From positions 1 to 64,000 of the forward strand of contig JANXUB010000136.1 in the NCBI GenBank assembly GCA_025352105.1: 64,000 nt of DNA, written 5' to 3'. The notes beneath the pieces were generated by a model, which did not search any database, was not told the origin of the DNA, and saw only the letters and a program-made list of their open reading frames with translations. Positions 61,110 through 64,000 of the stretch are shown piece by piece. Origin of the DNA: Burkholderiales bacterium (lineage in GTDB: Bacteria > Pseudomonadota > Gammaproteobacteria > Burkholderiales > Casimicrobiaceae). Both the position numbers and the translations under genes were made by a program. Within the stretch, counting starts at the first letter, position 1. Each line of letters opens with the position of its first letter.

Positions 61110-61549
61110 ATAACCATCCTTTGATGGATAAACCTCTATGCTCGCCGCGTAACCCAAGTAGCACTATCGGTGACCGCCGTATTCGCCTGTGGGTGCTGTC
61201 CTACATCGAGGCGATTGCCGCGCCAAAACCGTTTGCTGTATCCGTCGCGATCAGTGGCGTAGCCATTGCGTGCGGCGGTCTCCAATCCTGCGCAAGGATC
61301 AACGCGCGAATAATGTGCGCGCAAATAATGCGTTCAGACACGTTTTATTGCAATTTAATCGTGTCTGAAACCATGGTTCCCCAACGTAGCCGCGTGGCTT
61401 CATGAAGCGAATCATTCGCCGCTATTCCCGCAGAACATGGGAAGCGGGTTTTAATCGTTGTGCCGCGAGTCCCCGTCCACAGCACCAATTTTGCGTGGCA
61501 AGGCTTAAATCAGAAACTCACATGATTACTGTTTGGCTATGCACAAGGG
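61110..61549. other. Gene-free stretch upstream of the frameshifted gene
   Basis: About 440 bases with no credible gene. It contains the TTCAGACACG inverted repeat (family C copy 2). Small frames on both strands are unconvincing. Confidence 0.55.
61333..61369. repeat. Family C-like inverted repeat, copy 2
   Basis: Perfect ten-base arms TTCAGACACG and CGTGTCTGAA with a 17-base AT-rich loop including TTTATTGCAATTTAA, followed by ACCATGGTT as in copy 1. Shorter than copies 1 and 3. Confidence 0.6.
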
Positions 61550-62839
61550 TCAATTGAAAAAAGACTGACCTCGGTTCAACCGAAATGACATTTGTGCGCA
61601 AGCACCACCATACGCCAAATCGCCGCTTTGAGTGGCGGTCGCACTACGTCCAATATAGCCAATGCCAAACTGCACGGTTTGAGCCCCAAGAGGTGTCGTT
61701 ACGTCGAAGCTGACCGAGCCGCTGTTGGTATTTACTGTGTCAGTATTGCTAACCGAAATAGAGGGGGAGCAAAACGACGTTGCGTAGGAGGTCAGTCCCA
61801 GCCCGTTCACGATCACATGGCCAATTTTGCAGGGTAGTTGCGCTGGGAGCATACCGGTCTGGCATGCGGGTGTCGCTGCAATTGACGCAAAGTTAAAGGT
61901 TGAATGGAGGCGATTCAATTGAAATGTCATTTGCGCGCAAGCACCACCGTACGCCAAATCGCCGCTTTGAGTGGTGGTCGCACTACGTCCGATATAGCCA
62001 ATGCCAAACTGCACGGTTTGAGCACCTAGAGGCGTCGTCACGTCGAAGCTAACCGAACCGCTGTTGGTTCGTTCGGTATCAGTGTTGGTAACCGAAATAG
62101 AGGGCGAGCAAAACGACGTTCCGTAGGAAGTCAGTCCAAGCCCATTCACGATCACATTGCCGATTTTGCAGGGCATCTGCGATGGAAGCATGCCGTTTTG
62201 ACATGTGGGTGTAGTCACGAGCACAACGCTTGACGCAGGCGTTGCGGATGCCGCGCAAAACACTACTCCCTCGCCTACATATCCGGCGGCAATACTCGCC
62301 TGATAAGTCGCAGCGCTTGCAGTGTATCGGTGGTTCGACGTTCGTTGCCCACTGCCTGATCGAAACCCACGGTAAATAGGAGTCGAGTTTGCTGCGCAGC
62401 CGCCGCCGACTGCACGGGTCACAGCGAAGTCGTAGCCTTCAAAACTAAATCCGGGAGGCGGCGCGGCAACAAGGCGTTCACAATCGATCCCTTTAACACC
62501 GTAGAAATGTGATCGGGTGAACGGATTATCAACGGCGATGTAGAAGCGACAAATCGACGAGGTTCCTGCGGGCGCGGCCAACGCGCTGGCCGCCGAAAAG
62601 CTCATTCCAGTCCGCATAAACGACGCTGTTGCATCCAGCGAAGCTTGCTCAGTTGCGCGACCGGTTAAAAAATGTGCGTCAAGCGCCTCGTTGTAGTACT
62701 CAATTACAGTCTGCGCGAAAGCGACCGGTGCGAAAAAACTGCATGCGAACAGCGCAGCTGCAAGTAGCCGTGGACTCGTTAGCCGAGCACTGTGGCAACG
62801 GGCTACAAAACTAAACAGAGGCCGAAAGCAACTCGTCAT
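61550..62839 (-). CDS. Secreted DUF5648-like protein with tandem C-terminal domains
   Basis: A 429-residue exported protein from ATG 62839, preceded by AAGGAT; the signal ends at APVAFAQ. Residues 45-200 resemble DUF5648 (VIEYYNEALDAHFLTG, CRFYIAVDNPFTRSHFYGV, NHRYTASAATY), a cell-surface module. Then come two near-identical units of 113 residues (TPTCQNGMLPSQMPCKIG / TPACQTGMLPAQLPCKIG ... LAYGGACAQM). The period is 339 bases and most differences are silent, so a recent duplication under selection. Function unknown. Confidence 0.8.
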   Translation of the reverse strand: MTSCFRPLFSFVARCHSARLTSPRLLAAALFACSFFAPVAFAQTVIEYYNEALDAHFLTGRATEQASLDATASFMRTGMSFSAASALAAPAGTSSICRFYIAVDNPFTRSHFYGVKGIDCERLVAAPPPGFSFEGYDFAVTRAVGGGCAANSTPIYRGFRSGSGQRTSNHRYTASAATYQASIAAGYVGEGVVFCAASATPASSVVLVTTPTCQNGMLPSQMPCKIGNVIVNGLGLTSYGTSFCSPSISVTNTDTERTNSGSVSFDVTTPLGAQTVQFGIGYIGRSATTTQSGDLAYGGACAQMTFQLNRLHSTFNFASIAATPACQTGMLPAQLPCKIGHVIVNGLGLTSYATSFCSPSISVSNTDTVNTNSGSVSFDVTTPLGAQTVQFGIGYIGRSATATQSGDLAYGGACAQMSFRLNRGQSFFN

Positions 62840-62987
62840 AAAAAATCCTTGGAGCACAGCGCATGCGTTCATGCGGTGCGGTTCAGCATAGCAGTTCAAC
62901 TTTTACCCTCAACACTCCGATGATTCTGATCGTGTACTTTGCTTGTGAGCTCCGCCGAAACAACGGCCCGCATTTCATTGACAATGG

Positions 62988-63052
62988 GTCAGACGGTTTA
63001 TTGACCGAGTGAGCTCCAGATTTAGCGCATTCTCAACTTAATGGCGTCTGAC
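62988..63052. repeat. Dispersed repeat family C, copy 3
   Basis: GTCAGACGGTTTATTGACCG ... GCTCCAGATTTAGCGC ... CTCAACTTAATGGCGTCTGACGC. Ends GTCAGAC/GTCTGAC are inverted. It overlaps the stop codon of the uracil-DNA glycosylase-like gene and encodes its last residues. Confidence 0.55.
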
Positions 63053-63703
63053 GCTATTGTTTCTACAGGCATCGCTTACGCAGACGAGCTGTACTACTGC
63101 CCTGCGATTTTGGCTGCGCTCGGACGACGAGAGACTGCGCTGTCGGTTCATGAACGCGAACGGTATACCTCGGCGCTCGACCTCCTGTGAAGCACGATCT
63201 GCTGCCCACTTGCCGATGAAAACGACAACTCGCGGCGCAAGGTTATCTAGCCAGCGGCCAAAGTGGTTCTGAAGACAGCTATTCACACTGTTGATTCCTG
63301 GCCTCGCGTCTCTTCCGGTACGGCAACGAACCACGTTGAAATAAGCGATGTCTTCGAGCGACAGGCCGCATTCAGCAAGTGGGAAGTAGTTGCCGTGAAC
63401 GGGCCACTGGGGGATGAAAGTCTGAAGCACTGTGTGGAGTTCTTGGTACTTGACTTCGTTCGGCGTATCTCTCAGGCCCCGGAGTGCGGCTGTGTACGGT
63501 CTGTTCTGGCGTTCGAGAGTTTTGGGTGTTGCAGGGTTCTGCCCGACGAGAGCGACACGACGCTTCCAGTAGTTCTCACCGAAGTAGCCTGGCTGAGGTA
63601 TGTTCTCATCGGCATCTCGCAGTATGTTGCTGTCCGTGGCACGGGAGCATGCGGCGCAAGAGATGACTTTGACGAACTCGGCATACCAGCTAATGGTGGA
63701 CAT
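63038..63703 (-). CDS. Uracil-DNA glycosylase superfamily-like protein
   Basis: 221 residues. A CAAC motif near the N-terminus, then RVALVGQNPATPKTL, a typical first motif region of UDG-fold proteins, then YFNVVRCRTGRDARPG, CLQNHFGRWLDNLAP and RVVVFIGKWAADRA, matching the order of conserved blocks in small UDG-like proteins. Catalytic details are not certain. C-terminal codons lie in repeat C copy 3. Its ATG is only six bases after an attC-like site. Confidence 0.6.
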   Translation of the reverse strand: MSTISWYAEFVKVISCAACSRATDSNILRDADENIPQPGYFGENYWKRRVALVGQNPATPKTLERQNRPYTAALRGLRDTPNEVKYQELHTVLQTFIPQWPVHGNYFPLAECGLSLEDIAYFNVVRCRTGRDARPGINSVNSCLQNHFGRWLDNLAPRVVVFIGKWAADRASQEVERRGIPFAFMNRQRSLSSSERSQNRRAVVQLVCVSDACRNNSVRRH

Positions 63704-63708
63704 GCAAT

Positions 63709-63786
63709 GCCTAACGTAGAGCTAACCAGGGCCGACGCGGCAGGGTAGCGAGGCGGTTGCGGCTCCGCCTGAATTACATTTTAGGC
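63709..63786 (-). other. attC-like (integron cassette) site, candidate
   Basis: On the minus strand the site starts GCCTAAA and ends CGTTAGGC, matching the simple-site cores RYYYAAM and GTTRRRY with intact G/TT crossover. Inner TTCAGG pairs with CCTGGTT in the L-box places, around a GGCGGAGCCGCAACCGCC hairpin. It lies 10 bases after one stop codon and 6 bases before the next start, the spacing of gene cassettes. No integrase is in the window. Confidence 0.4.
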
Positions 63787-63796
63787 GTCACTGTCT

Positions 63797-64000
63797 CTAC
63801 CGCAGCGCAAGAAATTCAGTGAGGCGATGAACATCGTCCACGGTGCTTAGCCTTACCGTCCACTCGCCCCGCTTGTTTTCGTTTGTGCTGTCGAACAGTC
63901 GCCGCAAGGCGCTGAGATCGTACTTCAGCTCCCGGATCGCCGGCGAACGAAGGTAGAAGAGCAGTGACTCGACGTTGACGATGAAAGCGAAGTGTTGCTG
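63797..64000 (-). CDS. Unidentified protein, C-terminal 67 residues (5' end outside window)
   Basis: An open frame enters from the right edge and ends at TAG. The visible part reads ESLLFYLRSPAIRELKYDL, ALRRLFDSTNENKRGEW, LSTVDDVHRLTEFLALR: charged and helical with good coding character. I do not recognise it. It is followed after 10 bases by the attC-like site. Confidence 0.6.
   Translation of the reverse strand, partial: QQHFAFIVNVESLLFYLRSPAIRELKYDLSALRRLFDSTNENKRGEWTVRLSTVDDVHRLTEFLALR

Noticed and set aside
1-64000. tRNA, rRNA, transposase, phage or CRISPR-Cas genes
   Set aside because: Looked for cloverleaf-like sequences, DDE/tyrosine recombinase motifs, and repeat-spacer arrays while reading; none could be supported.

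Overview
The window looks like chromosome of a free-living Gram-negative betaproteobacterium close to Burkholderiales. The evidence is moderately high GC, a Bug-type tripartite tricarboxylate receptor, a DUF4124 gene between glnA and ntrB, the bamD/rluD/pgeF block, a stand-alone RnfB overlapping nth, and an IPTL-CTERM-like tail on a giant secreted protein. No tRNA, rRNA, phage, transposase or CRISPR array was seen. Most of the window is core housekeeping sequence, with accessory patches at about 19-25 kb, 32-45 kb and 59.6-64 kb.

Layout. 0-9 kb: an edge-truncated MFS exporter, a partial cytochrome c maturation operon (ccmF-ccmH-ccmI, no ccmG), and a divergent/convergent ferric iron ABC transporter (fbpC, fbpB, fbpA). 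9-14.5 kb: the nitrogen regulon core, with a sigma54 promoter, glnA, a DUF4124 gene, ntrB and ntrC. 14.5-19.1 kb: an AppA-like BLUF photoreceptor with a SCHIC/cobalamin-like domain, a PlsC-like acyltransferase, rnfB-nth, DUF1841 and yggU. 19.2-24.8 kb: a giant secreted protein with CshA-like, GEVED and twelve DUF11-type repeats in an alternating A-B pattern. 25-29.7 kb: proC-yggS divergent from pilT-pilU, then a glycine-zipper protein. 30-32.6 kb: ridA-argD and a lipoprotein. 32.9-40 kb: a LysR regulator, two ECF sigma factors (one with a zinc-finger anti-sigma), bdhA-patatin, a cupin and a YeeE/YedE transporter. 40-45.4 kb: hydrolase, DoxX-like and YHS genes, a membrane protein-DinB-ATP-grasp operon, and two tandem Met/His-rich secreted peptides. 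45.4-53.4 kb: argA-yggX-AhpD-like, uvrD, DUF1223, a Gly/Cys-rich gene split by an amber codon, and an SDR. 53.5-59.6 kb: Bug receptor, relA, pgeF and rluD, divergent from bamD. 59.6-64 kb: DUF3309, a collagen-like lipoprotein, a frameshifted stress-protein gene, a DUF5648-like secreted protein, and two edge genes separated by an attC-like site.

Functional links. GlnA is probably made from a sigma54/NtrC promoter and feeds the NtrBC loop. RidA sits next to the PLP enzyme ArgD, and ProC next to the PLP-homeostasis protein YggS. ArgA and ArgD belong to the arginine route. PilT and PilU retract type IV pili. A 61-bp motif upstream of the first ECF sigma gene recurs, with identical spacing, upstream of bdhA-patatin, which suggests a small sigma regulon.

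The strongest structure not explained by genes is a set of dispersed non-coding palindromic repeats in at least three families, mostly placed just after stop codons. Several supply the last codons or the stop of a gene, or create spurious N-terminal extensions. The most interesting single protein is the BLUF-SCHIC photoreceptor, whose five BLUF signature residues have exactly the spacing of AppA.
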